A stretch of DNA of 64,000 nt from an uncultured Bacteroidota bacterium. GTDB lineage: Bacteria > Bacteroidota > Bacteroidia > Flavobacteriales > Flavobacteriaceae. A program made the position numbers and the translations under genes. The stretch spans positions 1 to 64,000 of the forward strand of contig CAJXVU010000017.1 of NCBI GenBank assembly GCA_913062555.1, read 5' to 3'. Position 1 is the stretch's first letter. Every line of letters starts with the position of its first letter. Positions 28,886 through 38,132 of the stretch are shown piece by piece. Below the pieces are notes generated by a model. The model was not told where the DNA came from. It did not search any database and saw only the letters and a program-made list of their open reading frames with translations.

Positions 28886-29038
28886 TTAATTCTTATTAAT
28901 AAAATCGTTTACTTTTTCTGGCGTCATGATTGACTCAACAAACATATAAGCCCCAGACTTAGGAGACTTTACCATTTTGATAGCCTTTGTTAATCTTTTA
29001 GATCCAGTTTGTAATGATGCTACTGCTTTCTTTGCCAT
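28886..29038 (-). CDS. DUF4295 small ribosome-associated protein (bL38-like)
   Basis: A 50-residue basic protein, MAKKAVASLQ...VNDFINKN. It matches the DUF4295 family, which is confined to Bacteroidota and always follows rpmG. I recall, without being able to check, that this family was identified as a new large-subunit protein (bL38) in the Flavobacterium johnsoniae ribosome structure. Its place as third gene of the rpmB-rpmG operon agrees with a ribosomal role. Confidence 0.88.
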   Translation of the reverse strand: MAKKAVASLQTGSKRLTKAIKMVKSPKSGAYMFVESIMTPEKVNDFINKN

Positions 29039-29120
29039 GATTTATATTATTTGACATTTTTACCTTCGCAAAAAACTTCAGTTAATAATTGAAGTTTTTA
29101 CGCATTGCAAAAATTTCTAA

Positions 29121-29303
29121 TTATTTAATTTCTTTATGAACTGTCATACGCTTTAAGATTGGATTAAATTTTTTAACCTCTAATCTATCTGGCGTGTTCT
29201 TTTTATTTTTTGTTGTAATATACCTAGAAGTTCCTGGTTTACCAGTTCCTTTATGCTCTGTGCATTCTAATATTACTTGAACTCTATTTCCTCTTTTTGC
29301 CAT
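29121..29303 (-). CDS. rpmG: 50S ribosomal protein L33
   Basis: A 60-residue bL33 with the family core [30 protein letters not shown]. Only one cysteine is present, so it is the zinc-free form. It is slightly longer than the usual 50-55 residues. Second gene of the rpmB operon, with a gap of 27 bases. Confidence 0.97.
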   Translation of the reverse strand: MAKRGNRVQVILECTEHKGTGKPGTSRYITTKNKKNTPDRLEVKKFNPILKRMTVHKEIK

Positions 29304-29330
29304 TGTACTTATCTTTAGCTATTACGGCTA

Positions 29331-29567
29331 TTATTTTAAAAATCCTTTAGATTTAGCTTCTTTAATTGCAGCAGAAATACCAATCTTATTGATAGTTTTT
29401 AAGGCAGCAGCAGAAACTTTTAAAGTTACCCACTTATCTTCTTCAGGAATGTAAAAACGCTTCTTTAGTAAGTTAGCGTTAAATTTACGCTTAGTTTTAT
29501 TCATTGCGTGCGATACGTTGTTTCCAACCATCGCTTTTTTCCCAGTAAGTTCACAAACTCTTGACAT
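29331..29567 (-). CDS. rpmB: 50S ribosomal protein L28
   Basis: A 78-residue bL28: [20 protein letters not shown] at the start, then [14 protein letters not shown] and [13 protein letters not shown]. Normal length. First gene of an operon with rpmG and the DUF4295 gene, driven by a consensus promoter 41 bases upstream. Confidence 0.97.
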   Translation of the reverse strand: MSRVCELTGKKAMVGNNVSHAMNKTKRKFNANLLKKRFYIPEEDKWVTLKVSAAALKTINKIGISAAIKEAKSKGFLK

Positions 29568-29608
29568 TATATATAACTTTAAAAAAATTGTTATTTCAAA
29601 ACGAGGTG

Positions 29609-29639
29609 CAAATTTACAAATTCTTTAATAGTTGACAAA
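29609..29639 (-). promoter_or_regulatory. Promoter of rpmB-rpmG-DUF4295
   Basis: On the minus strand TTTG (29636-29639), 19 bases, TAAATTTG (29609-29616): the full flavobacterial vegetative consensus. Transcription should start near 29605, giving a leader of about 38 bases. Confidence 0.7.
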
Positions 29640-29649
29640 CTTTATTTTA

Positions 29650-30897
29650 TCAATTTTTAAAAATTTCTTTTTGCAACATCTCAAAAGCTTTATTTACAGC
29701 CTTATTTATCACTTTTGTTCGATGATTACCCATTTGAAATTCCTGTGCATAAACATTCGTTGGAGTAGCGATAGCTATACATACGGTTCCTACCTCAACA
29801 TCTGCATCTCCTTTAGTAGGTCCAGCATTACCAGTGGTAGCAATAGCAAAATCCGTTTTAAATAATTTTTGCACGTTCTTAGCCATCTCTTCTGCAACTT
29901 GTACACTTACTACCGAATATTCTTCAATCAGGTCATTATCAACATTTAATACATCCACCTTGGCGCTTGTTGCATAGCTCACAACACTCCCTTTAAAAAA
30001 TACCGAAGCTCCTGAATTAGAAGTAATTCTTTCCGCAATTTTACCTCCGGTACAACTTTCGGCTGTTGCTAATGTTTTTCCCATAGCGGCGAGTTGCTTG
30101 CCAATTAACACTTCAATCGAACCGTCTTCATCAAATCCAACAAACACATCTTTAATTTGAGGCATCAACTGCTTTATTTGCTTATCCATCTCTGAAACAA
30201 TAGTTTGCTTATCCTTTCCTATTGCTGACAATCGCAATCGCACTTTACCCAGACTGGGTAAATATGCGAGTTTAATAAATTGCGGCAGACTGTCTTCCCA
30301 ATCCTCTATTTTATTTGCCAAATTACTCTCACCTATACCATATACAAGCAATGTTTTATGCATAATAAAAGGCAATTCAAACTGTTTTTGGATTTTAGGT
30401 ACCACGGCATCATTGATTAATGCTCTCATTTCAAAAGGAACACCTGGAAGCGACACAAATACTTTGTTGTTTTTTTCTAACCACATTCCGGGAGCACTCC
30501 CAAACCGATTCATTAGCACCGTTGCTTTTGATGGCACTAAGGCCTGATCAATATTAACTTGTGATAAAGATTGTTTAATATACTTTTCCCATAGGGATTC
30601 TATATTTCTAAGAACAGCGGTATCTTGAACTAATACATCATCAAAATATTCAACAATTGTTGTTTTAGTGATATCGTCTTTAGTTGGCCCTAAGCCTCCA
30701 GTAATGATAATAATATCTACATTATTTTCGGCTTCTTCAATTGCCTTTAAAATATGTGATTTATCATCCTGAATAGAAGTGATTTGATAAACTGAAACGC
30801 CAATTTTATTTAGTGCTTTTGCTATAAATGTAGAATTCGTATCAACAACTTGACCAATGAGAATCTCGTCCCCAATGGTAATAATTTCTGCTTGCAT
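29650..30897 (-). CDS. cinA: CinA family protein (nicotinamide-nucleotide amidase / ADP-ribose pyrophosphatase type)
   Basis: A 415-residue two-domain CinA. The N-terminal molybdopterin-binding-like domain (about 1-170) starts AEIITIGDEILIGQVVDTNS and has GGLGPTKDD. The C-terminal domain (about 255-412) has ATAESCTGG and GNAGPTKGD, the signature of NMN deamidases. It probably salvages or repairs pyridine nucleotides; the old link to competence is not supported here. Its start overlaps the stop of the Hpt gene by one base, so the FAH-Hpt-cinA genes form one operon. Confidence 0.95.
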   Translation of the reverse strand: MQAEIITIGDEILIGQVVDTNSTFIAKALNKIGVSVYQITSIQDDKSHILKAIEEAENNVDIIIITGGLGPTKDDITKTTIVEYFDDVLVQDTAVLRNIESLWEKYIKQSLSQVNIDQALVPSKATVLMNRFGSAPGMWLEKNNKVFVSLPGVPFEMRALINDAVVPKIQKQFELPFIMHKTLLVYGIGESNLANKIEDWEDSLPQFIKLAYLPSLGKVRLRLSAIGKDKQTIVSEMDKQIKQLMPQIKDVFVGFDEDGSIEVLIGKQLAAMGKTLATAESCTGGKIAERITSNSGASVFFKGSVVSYATSAKVDVLNVDNDLIEEYSVVSVQVAEEMAKNVQKLFKTDFAIATTGNAGPTKGDADVEVGTVCIAIATPTNVYAQEFQMGNHRTKVINKAVNKAFEMLQKEIFKN

Positions 30898-31238
30898 TAC
30901 AAATTGAAATCAGTTTTAATCTCCTCTACAGCATTTCTTACTGCTGTTAAAAAAACATTTAGTTTTTCTGTAATATCCTTATCGCGTTGTTCTAATTTAC
31001 CCCAATCTTGAATTTCAACTAAATCATCGAGCACACCAACTTCAAACATATCAATAGTGGGTTTCATTTTGTGCGCCGTTTTATAGGTTGCCAAATGATC
31101 TTTACTTATTGCAGCTGTTTCTAGAAGTCCTGCATCTTCAGCAACTTCCTCAACAAAGGTCATCGCCAATGTTTCTATAAATTCAACATCGTTATCAGCT
31201 AACTCTCTGATTTTATCTAGTTTATAATATTGTTCCAT
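30897..31238 (-). CDS. Hpt domain protein
   Basis: A 113-residue histidine phosphotransfer domain, all helical. The phospho-acceptor is H56 in the motif AHKMKPTIDMF, which fits AHxLKpxxxxxG except that the usual Gly is at a slightly different place. It would carry phosphate between a hybrid kinase and a response regulator, but neither is nearby. It is embedded between the FAH-family gene (one-base gap) and cinA (one-base overlap). Confidence 0.82.
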   Translation of the reverse strand: MEQYYKLDKIRELADNDVEFIETLAMTFVEEVAEDAGLLETAAISKDHLATYKTAHKMKPTIDMFEVGVLDDLVEIQDWGKLEQRDKDITEKLNVFLTAVRNAVEEIKTDFNL

Positions 31239-31239
31239 T

Positions 31240-31851
31240 TTATTTTACTGTTATCGAAAATAATTCTCGATTTTCTATAAATCCTTTTAACTTATCATTG
31301 GCAACTACTTTGCCAACTCCTGCCGGAGTTCCGGTAAATATAATATCTCCAATCTTCAAAGTAAAATATTTTGAGACATATTCGATAAGTTCATCTATTT
31401 TCCAAAGCATCAAGCTCGTATTTCCGTCTTGAACAATGGTCTCATTTTTGTGCAAACTAAAACCAATATTGTCTACGTTTTCGAACTCGCTTTTTGATAG
31501 CCATTTCCCAATAACAGCAGCTCCATCAAAGGCTTTGGCTTTTTCCCAAGGCAAGCCTTTTGACTTTAATTGACTCTGCAAATCTCGTGCTGTGAAATCT
31601 ATACCAAGTCCAACTTCGTCATAATATTTATGAGCAAATTTTTTATCAATATGTTTTCCAACCCTGTTAATTTTTATCAATATTTCCACTTCATGATGTA
31701 CATCATTAGAAAAATCAGGAATAAAAAAGGGCTGTTTTTTTAATAAAATCGAGGTGTCTGGTTTCAAAAACACCACTGGATCTGTCGGTTTTTCGTTGGC
31801 TAATTCTTTGATATGCTCGGTGTAGTTTCTACCTATACAAATTAATTTCAT
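31240..31851 (-). CDS. Fumarylacetoacetate hydrolase family protein
   Basis: A 203-residue single-domain FAH protein. Start KLICIGRNYTEHIKEL, metal-binding segment VHHEVEILIKI (Glu pair), DFTARDLQ and GDIIFTGTPAGVG near the C-terminus are all family motifs. Members act as acylpyruvate hydrolases, oxaloacetate decarboxylases or isomerases; which one cannot be read from the sequence. First gene of the three-gene operon with Hpt and cinA. Confidence 0.93.
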   Translation of the reverse strand: MKLICIGRNYTEHIKELANEKPTDPVVFLKPDTSILLKKQPFFIPDFSNDVHHEVEILIKINRVGKHIDKKFAHKYYDEVGLGIDFTARDLQSQLKSKGLPWEKAKAFDGAAVIGKWLSKSEFENVDNIGFSLHKNETIVQDGNTSLMLWKIDELIEYVSKYFTLKIGDIIFTGTPAGVGKVVANDKLKGFIENRELFSITVK

Positions 31852-31971
31852 GCTTTTTGTTTAATGGAATTAAGAGTAATTCTTTAGATGTTTAAAGACA
31901 ATCTTAATATATTTTTATCAAAATAATGACCTCCTATTTGCTCTTGATTTTAGATTCTGAATTTTAACTTA

Positions 31972-32748
31972 TTAACCCAATTTATTATTAAAGCTTCGCA
32001 GTTTAATAGCAGTAAGCACTTTTTTAGTATATAAGGGAAAATCAGCATTTAATAACCATCCAAAATATCCCGGCTCTTTTTCTAACACATCTACGACGCG
32101 TTTTCCTTTATGTTTTCCAAAAGAAAAACATTCTTCATCATCTTCATTAAAATTGATGAATCCTGCGAAATCAGCAAATTTTTTACGCGCACTAAAATCG
32201 GCTAAAAACTTAGTGTCATTTTCTAGATCGTCATATTTTGAAATTTGTGCTTTCAGCACTTCATATGTAGCAAAGGTATCTGCCTCTGCACTATGTGCTC
32301 CTTCCAAATTCTGATCACAATAAAACTTATAGGCTGCAACAAGGGTACGTTGTTCCATTTTATGAAAAATAGTTTGCACATCAACGGATACTCGCCCTTT
32401 CATATCGAAATCAATTTCAGCTCGAAGCATTTCTTCAGCCAAAAGCGGGATATCAAATCTATTGGAATTAAATCCTCCTAAATCAGAGTCCTTAATCATG
32501 TGATGTACATCTCTAGCAATTGTGTTAAAGGTGGGCTCATTTGCTACTTTTTCATTGGAGATACCATGAATTGCAATCACTTCATCAGGAATTGCCATTT
32601 CAGGATTCACCAGCCATGTTTTACGTTCTTCGGTACCATTTGGAAAAACTTTAAGAATAGAAATTTCGACTATTCTATCATTCGAAATATTAATCCCAGT
32701 TGTTTCTAAATCGAAAAAACAAATTGGTTTTGTTAATTTAAGCTGCAT
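31972..32748 (-). CDS. DEDD 3'-5' exonuclease with DUF3820-like C-terminus
   Basis: A 258-residue protein: RNase T/DNA polymerase III epsilon-type exonuclease (about 8-175) with D13 and E15 (FFDLETTG), the second Asp in NSNRFDIPLL and the HSAEADTFATYEVL block carrying the last His and Asp. The C-terminal part (about 200-258) contains FGKHKGKRV and resembles the ExoX C-terminal/DUF3820 module. It is likely a DNA repair exonuclease rather than the replicative proofreader, which is usually shorter or fused differently. A terminator lies between it and the E2 gene upstream. Confidence 0.88.
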   Translation of the reverse strand: MQLKLTKPICFFDLETTGINISNDRIVEISILKVFPNGTEERKTWLVNPEMAIPDEVIAIHGISNEKVANEPTFNTIARDVHHMIKDSDLGGFNSNRFDIPLLAEEMLRAEIDFDMKGRVSVDVQTIFHKMEQRTLVAAYKFYCDQNLEGAHSAEADTFATYEVLKAQISKYDDLENDTKFLADFSARKKFADFAGFINFNEDDEECFSFGKHKGKRVVDVLEKEPGYFGWLLNADFPLYTKKVLTAIKLRSFNNKLG

Positions 32749-32803
32749 TTAAATTTTATTTAATAAAAACGTAAAGATAATAAATTGTTATATCGTAGAA
32801 AAC

Positions 32804-32835
32804 AAAAAAAACCTAAGCGTTCATAACTTAGGTTT
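32804..32835 (-). terminator. Terminator after the E2 gene
   Basis: On the minus strand a perfect 9-bp stem (AAACCTAAG/CTTAGGTTT, 9-base loop) followed by a run of eight T, 22 bases beyond the E2 stop. Confidence 0.8.
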
Positions 32836-32857
32836 AACTATGTCTCTTAATTTGAGT

Positions 32858-34222
32858 TTAGATTTCTCTTTGACTATCCCAGCCTTCTAAATAGTCTTTA
32901 ACGGCCTTTACAAACTGACCGCCAAGTGCTCCATTTACAACCCGATGATCATAAGAATGCGATAAAAACATTTTATATCGAATGCCTATAAAATCACCAT
33001 CAGGCGTTTCAATTACAGCGGGTACTTTTCGTATTGCACCTAGAGCCAAAATACCAACTTGTGGCTGGTTAATAATAGGTGTTCCCATAATACTACCAAA
33101 GGTTCCTACATTAGTTACCGTATAAGTTCCTCCCTGAATATCGTCCGGCTTTAATTGATTCAATCGAGCACGGCTTGCCAAATCATTAACTTGTTTAGCC
33201 ATTCCAATTAAATTTAATTGATCTGCGTTTTTAATAACTGGCACAATAAGGTTCCCATCACCTAATGCTGCAGCCATTCCAAGATTAATGCTTTTCTTCT
33301 TAATAATTGTATCGCCTTGCACAGAGATATTCATCATTGGAAAATCTTTTAAAGCTTTTGCTATGGTCTCCAAGAATATAGGTGTGAAGGTTAAATTTTC
33401 TCCTTCACGTTTTTTAAAGTCATTCTTAACTTTATTTCTCCAGTTCCAGATATTTGTAACATCGGCTTCTATGAATGATTGTACATGTGCCGAAGTTTGA
33501 ACAGAATCAACCATGTGTTTTGCCACGAGTTTACCCATTCTACTCATTTCTATAATTTCATCTCCTCCACTACTCAATACAACCGGTTTATCTGCTTTAG
33601 CAGGTTTTGATTGTTCAACAGGCTTTGATTGCTCAACAGGAGCAGCCTCAACTTTAGTTTCTGGCTCTGAAACTGCCTTTTGTACAGGCTGATTTCCTTT
33701 ATTAGCAACGTATTCTAAAATATCATTTTTAGTAACACGACCATCCTTTCCAGCGCCAGGTATTGCATCTAACTCTTCTTGGGAAAGCCCTTCTTTTTTG
33801 GCTATATTTCTAACCAAAGGGGAATAAAACCGGCCTTCATTTGAATTTGCCAATACAGGACTTGCCGTTGTTTTCGCCGCAACAATAGTTTGAGAAACTT
33901 CTGCAACAGCCTTAACCGGAGCATCAATTGCAACTTCAGTAGTTTCAACTTTAGGAGCTACTTCAGGAACGGTCTCTTCTCCTTCAATTTCGATAACTGC
34001 AATGGTTTGACCTACCTGAACAACATCATCAACTTCAAATAGTTTCTCAATTAAAACACCATCAACTTCACTTGGCACTTCACTATCTACCTTATCTGTA
34101 GCAATTTCCAGAACTGCTTCATCAGCTTCAATAGTATCTCCAATTTCCTTTAACCAAGATGTAATTGTCGCTTCAGCAACACTTTCTCCCATCTTAGGTA
34201 ATTTAAGTTCAAATTTTGCCAT
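32858..34222 (-). CDS. 2-oxo acid dehydrogenase E2 component (dihydrolipoamide acyltransferase)
   Basis: A 454-residue E2: lipoyl domain with K44 (ATDKVDSE), a Pro/Ala/Val-rich linker, the peripheral-subunit-binding domain (about 133-170, YSPLVRNIAKKEG...GRVTKNDILEYV), a second linker with a QSKPVE repeat, and the catalytic domain (about 215-450). The catalytic block reads SHSYDHRVVNGALGG: the His is H426, but the Asp four residues on is N430. Most likely the branched-chain or general 2-oxoacid complex. It stands alone, without E1 or E3 genes. Confidence 0.93.
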   Translation of the reverse strand: MAKFELKLPKMGESVAEATITSWLKEIGDTIEADEAVLEIATDKVDSEVPSEVDGVLIEKLFEVDDVVQVGQTIAVIEIEGEETVPEVAPKVETTEVAIDAPVKAVAEVSQTIVAAKTTASPVLANSNEGRFYSPLVRNIAKKEGLSQEELDAIPGAGKDGRVTKNDILEYVANKGNQPVQKAVSEPETKVEAAPVEQSKPVEQSKPAKADKPVVLSSGGDEIIEMSRMGKLVAKHMVDSVQTSAHVQSFIEADVTNIWNWRNKVKNDFKKREGENLTFTPIFLETIAKALKDFPMMNISVQGDTIIKKKSINLGMAAALGDGNLIVPVIKNADQLNLIGMAKQVNDLASRARLNQLKPDDIQGGTYTVTNVGTFGSIMGTPIINQPQVGILALGAIRKVPAVIETPDGDFIGIRYKMFLSHSYDHRVVNGALGGQFVKAVKDYLEGWDSQREI

Positions 34223-34302
34223 ATATTTAGTGTACTAGTGTTTTTTAGGTTTCTGCCTGCAAAATTAATGAAAAATCATCAAATCTATTGAAGTTTCATC
34301 AA

Positions 34303-35412
34303 TTAATTCTCGTCAAAAATAATGACCTCGCCTCGACTAAATGAGTGGTCACTACCAATTATGAAATTTGAATTATTAGACAATATTTTAAAGGTTAAGT
34401 TTTGTGTTTTATCAATTTTAATTAAATTGTCAATAATGGGTTTATATCCTCCCAAATTTTCAGCATCAAAAATAATTTCAGCATCGGCTTCAAAATGATT
34501 AAAATCAGATGTTAGTTTAACTCCTTTTCCCAGTTTGCTTTCTAAGGCTGTATTCATATTTTTAGCAGTTAAATAATAAACACTTGTCTCTTTCGCTTTC
34601 TTTTTTTGTTCTTTTCTAACTGCATATGCCACTTTTATACCAATCCATACCATAAAATCAAAAGCCCTATTTGTTTTAAAATGCTTGCTATAAAATATTT
34701 GCATCGCATTAAAAAAACGTCTCGCATAGTGCTTATCCTTTAGGGTACTCTCACCCTTAAAATGAATAATGGTACTTTTTCCATAATAATAGTTGTCATA
34801 GCCATTATTTAAAGCTCTATAAGAAATATCAATATCTTCACCATACATGAAATAATCTTCATCAAAGCCCTTTAACTCCACAAATACATCACGCTTCATA
34901 AACATAAAAGCGCCTACGAGGATATCTACTTTAGCGATTTCATTTTCTTTGATATGATTCGCATAATAATTTTTTGAATTGCCTAGTATTTTTTCTCTAG
35001 CTATTTTAACCTCTGGAACATTACGCTTACTTTCTGGTAAATATTCACCTATCCCATCAATAAGTTTGCAACCAACAATACCTAAATTATTTTTAGAATT
35101 TGCGAAATTTAATAACTCAGTAAAAGTATCCTCTGCAACTACCGTATCCGGATTTAATATACATATATAATCTCCTGATGCTCGTGCAACTCCTTGGTTG
35201 TTGGCTTTTGAAAACCCAACATTTTCTTTATTTTCTATTAATATGATCTTTGGGAAATTTTGTCGCAACATTTTACAACTATCATCTGTCGAATTATTAT
35301 CAATTACGATAATTTCGGCATTTAATTCGCTTAAAGAAGCTTGTACACTTTTTATACAAAGCTCTAAAAAGTAACGCACATTATAATTTAATATAACAAC
35401 GGACAATTTCAT
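34303..35412 (-). CDS. Family 2 glycosyltransferase
   Basis: A 369-residue GT-A glycosyltransferase from the preferred ATG at 35412 (MKLSVVILNYN); an upstream start at 35421 would add MCQ. Nucleotide-sugar binding: VIDNNSTDDS, then the DxD-like LNPDTVV and the acceptor block FDEDYFMYGEDIDISYR. It looks like rhamnosyl- or galactosyltransferases of cell-surface polysaccharide synthesis. The last 70 residues, near FEADAEIIFDAENLGGYKP, may be an extra domain. No other polysaccharide genes lie beside it. recR follows upstream on the same strand. Confidence 0.9.
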   Translation of the reverse strand: MKLSVVILNYNVRYFLELCIKSVQASLSELNAEIIVIDNNSTDDSCKMLRQNFPKIILIENKENVGFSKANNQGVARASGDYICILNPDTVVAEDTFTELLNFANSKNNLGIVGCKLIDGIGEYLPESKRNVPEVKIAREKILGNSKNYYANHIKENEIAKVDILVGAFMFMKRDVFVELKGFDEDYFMYGEDIDISYRALNNGYDNYYYGKSTIIHFKGESTLKDKHYARRFFNAMQIFYSKHFKTNRAFDFMVWIGIKVAYAVRKEQKKKAKETSVYYLTAKNMNTALESKLGKGVKLTSDFNHFEADAEIIFDAENLGGYKPIIDNLIKIDKTQNLTFKILSNNSNFIIGSDHSFSRGEVIIFDEN

Positions 35413-35485
35413 TTGACACAAATAGGTTTAATAGTAGATTAATAGCACATAATTTTAATAAAACACAAACAAAATAGTTCAATAT

Positions 35486-36103
35486 TTATTGTTTCAACGA
35501 TGATTCAAAAGGAATTCTATTAATTATACTTCTTCCTAAAGTAACCTCATCGGCATATTCAAGCTCATCACCCACAGAAATCCCTCTTGAAATGGTTGAC
35601 GTTATTATAGTACAATCTTGTATTTGTTTAAATATATAAAAATTAGTGGTATCACCCTCCATTGTGGTACTTAAAGCAAAAATTAATTCTTTCACTTTTC
35701 CTTTTTTCACTTTTTCTACTAGAGGATCGATATTTAAGTCATGTGGTCCTATCCCGTCCATTGGTGATATTTTACCTCCCAATACATGATATAATCCTTT
35801 AAAAGAACTTGTATTCTCAATAGCCATAACATCGCGAATATCTTCCACAACACAAATTATTTCATTATTTCTATGCGGATTTGCACAAATTTCACAAACA
35901 TCAACATCACTAATATTATAGCAATTTTTACAAAACTTTATACCTTCTCTCATCTGCATTAAAGCACTGGACAACAATACGGTATGCGCTTTAGGTTGTC
36001 GTAACATATGCAATACTAGTCTCAAAGCAGTACGTTTTCCAATACCTGGTAATTGCGACATCTCATTCACTGCTTTTTCAAGTAATTTTGAAGAAAATTC
36101 CAT
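35486..36103 (-). CDS. recR: Recombination protein RecR
   Basis: A 205-residue RecR that works with RecF and RecO to load RecA at gaps. N-terminal helix-hairpin-helix [12 protein letters not shown] (18-29), a four-cysteine zinc site (C58, C61, C70, C73) and the Toprim domain starting [14 protein letters not shown] (83-96). All parts are present. Divergent from the symporter gene. Confidence 0.97.
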   Translation of the reverse strand: MEFSSKLLEKAVNEMSQLPGIGKRTALRLVLHMLRQPKAHTVLLSSALMQMREGIKFCKNCYNISDVDVCEICANPHRNNEIICVVEDIRDVMAIENTSSFKGLYHVLGGKISPMDGIGPHDLNIDPLVEKVKKGKVKELIFALSTTMEGDTTNFYIFKQIQDCTIITSTISRGISVGDELEYADEVTLGRSIINRIPFESSLKQ

Positions 36104-36202
36104 AACAGCGAATTTACAATTTAAAAACTTTTTTTTACTACCAATCTATAACAGTTTCAATTTGAATTGGAATTTGTATTTTGGCTGAAGAAAAATTTCC
36201 AT

Positions 36203-37660
36203 ATGAGTGCAATACAGATTCTTTTACTAATTGCCGCCTATTTCGGCTTACTTTTAATAATCTCTTATTTTACAGGTAAAAATGATAGTAATGTCGATTT
36301 TTTTAAGGCTGGAAAAAAATCACCTTGGTACCTCGTAGCATTTGGAATGGTTGGTGCGTCTCTCTCTGGGGTTACCTTTATTTCAGTTCCCGGTTGGATT
36401 GAAGGCTCACAGTTTAGCTATTTTCAAGTTGTTCTGGGTTATATGTTTGGTTATTTTGTGGTTGCATTTGTATTAATGCCAATATACTATAAACTAAATG
36501 TGACTTCCATTTATGAATATTTACTTCAGCGCTTTGGTACTATTAGTCATAAAACTGGAGCTTTTTTCTTCTTTGTCTCAAGAGTATTAGGTGCTGCATT
36601 TAGATTATTTCTAGTGGCTATAGTATTGCAACAGTTTGTTTTTGATGCTTGGAACGTCCCTTTTGAAATTACAGTTATCATTTCTATTTTACTTATTTGG
36701 ATCTACACGAATAAAGGAGGGATTAAAACAATTGTATGGACAGATACTTTACAAACATTTTTTATGATTGTCGCTGTAATTTTATCTATCTATTTTATAA
36801 ATGAAAGTTTAGGCTGGAGTTTTTCTGAATTTTTAGCTTCTGCCGAACTAAAAGAATATAGCAAGATTCTTGTTACTGACAGCTTTTTGGAACGAACTCA
36901 CTTTATCAAATCCTTTGTTGGAGGAATGTTTATTACCATTTGTATGACAGGACTTGATCAAGACATGATGCAAAAGAATTTAACTTGTAAAACACTAAAA
37001 GATGCTCAAAAAAACATGATCTCATTTAGCATCGTGCTCGTGGTAGTTACATTTTTGTTCATGTTATTAGGGGCGCTTTTGTTTATTTATGCTAAAAAAC
37101 ACAATATTGCCATTCCTTTAATGGATGGAAAAGCGAAAACTGATTTACTATTTCCAGAAATTGCATTAAACAGTGGTTTAGGGATTACGGTCGCTATTAC
37201 CTTTATGTTGGGATTGATCGCGGCAGCCTATAGTAGTGCTGATAGTGCTTTAACCTCACTCACAACTTCCTTTTGTGTCGACTTTTTAAATATTGAAAAA
37301 AAACCACAAGACCATCAAAAAAGCATTCGCAAAAAAACACATATCGCGATGAGCATCATGTTAGTGATTGTCATTATTATATTCAAATATGTATTAAGTA
37401 CTAATATAATAGATAGCTTACTAACTGTCGCTGGATATACTTATGGCCCATTATTAGGACTATTTGCTTTCGGAATTTTCACCAAGCATCAAATTAAAGA
37501 TCGTTTTGTATGGATGGTTGCCTTAATCTCCGTATTCCTTACTGCAATTATTGGAAATATTCCAGCCGAAAATCTCGGAGGATATGTTGTAGGTTATGAA
37601 TTATTGCCAATCAATGGGTTATTTACATTTATAGGATTAATATTGATTCGTAGAAAGTAG
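36203..37660 (+). CDS. Sodium:solute symporter family protein
   Basis: A 485-residue inner-membrane transporter from the preferred ATG at 36203 ([15 protein letters not shown]); the open frame begins with a TTG 12 codons earlier that would add a polar stretch. About 13 helices of the LeuT-like SSS fold. [28 protein letters not shown] is the conserved second helix, and [18 protein letters not shown] carries the sodium-site serines. Substrate cannot be told. Its last 24 bases overlap the 3' end of the CoA-binding gene on the other strand. Confidence 0.92.
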   Translation: MSAIQILLLIAAYFGLLLIISYFTGKNDSNVDFFKAGKKSPWYLVAFGMVGASLSGVTFISVPGWIEGSQFSYFQVVLGYMFGYFVVAFVLMPIYYKLNVTSIYEYLLQRFGTISHKTGAFFFFVSRVLGAAFRLFLVAIVLQQFVFDAWNVPFEITVIISILLIWIYTNKGGIKTIVWTDTLQTFFMIVAVILSIYFINESLGWSFSEFLASAELKEYSKILVTDSFLERTHFIKSFVGGMFITICMTGLDQDMMQKNLTCKTLKDAQKNMISFSIVLVVVTFLFMLLGALLFIYAKKHNIAIPLMDGKAKTDLLFPEIALNSGLGITVAITFMLGLIAAAYSSADSALTSLTTSFCVDFLNIEKKPQDHQKSIRKKTHIAMSIMLVIVIIIFKYVLSTNIIDSLLTVAGYTYGPLLGLFAFGIFTKHQIKDRFVWMVALISVFLTAIIGNIPAENLGGYVVGYELLPINGLFTFIGLILIRRK

Positions 37661-37996
37661 TACTAAAGTACAAGCTTCTTCGAAATAAATATGATGCTGC
37701 TCCAATAACTTATAAAATTCAGGGTTTTCTGCCCCAGGATTAAAAATTACTCGTTTTGGTTGTAACGCAATGATATAATTATAATACATTTCTTGCCGTT
37801 TTGGATTAAGATATAAGGTAACCGTATGAATATCTATAAAATTAATTTTCTCCGTTAAGATGTCCACACCCATAATTTTACCATCTCGAGCACCAATGGC
37901 AACAACCTGATTGCCATCACGTAACAAACTTTGTATTGCCAAATACGAATATCTTTCCACGTTTATTGAAGCTCCAAGTACCAGTGTTTTCTTCAT
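37637..37996 (-). CDS. CoA-binding domain protein
   Basis: A 119-residue Rossmann-fold protein of the YccU-like CoA-binding family: [21 protein letters not shown] at the N-terminus and [20 protein letters not shown] in the middle. Members are small cytosolic proteins of unknown function. It overlaps the symporter gene tail to tail by 24 bases. Confidence 0.88.
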   Translation of the reverse strand: MKKTLVLGASINVERYSYLAIQSLLRDGNQVVAIGARDGKIMGVDILTEKINFIDIHTVTLYLNPKRQEMYYNYIIALQPKRVIFNPGAENPEFYKLLEQHHIYFEEACTLVLLSTNQY

Positions 37997-38032
37997 TGTT
38001 ATGTTAAAAAATTGTTAAGGTGAGTTAAAAAA

Positions 38033-38060
38033 GGTAACAGCATTCCAGTTTGGTCGTCTG
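38033..38060 (+). promoter_or_regulatory. Possible ECF-sigma promoter of the outer-membrane receptor gene
   Basis: GGTAACA (38033-38039), 15 bases, CGTCTG (38055-38060). It resembles the TGTAACC-N16-CGTC elements of the sigma-factor locus at 53.2 kb, with a spacer one base shorter. The start codon is at 38133. Confidence 0.4.
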
Positions 38061-38132
38061 TTAGGTATAAATGTAAATAAACATTTTAAAACAAAGACTA
38101 AATCAATTTATCATCAATCAATCGAAAAACGA

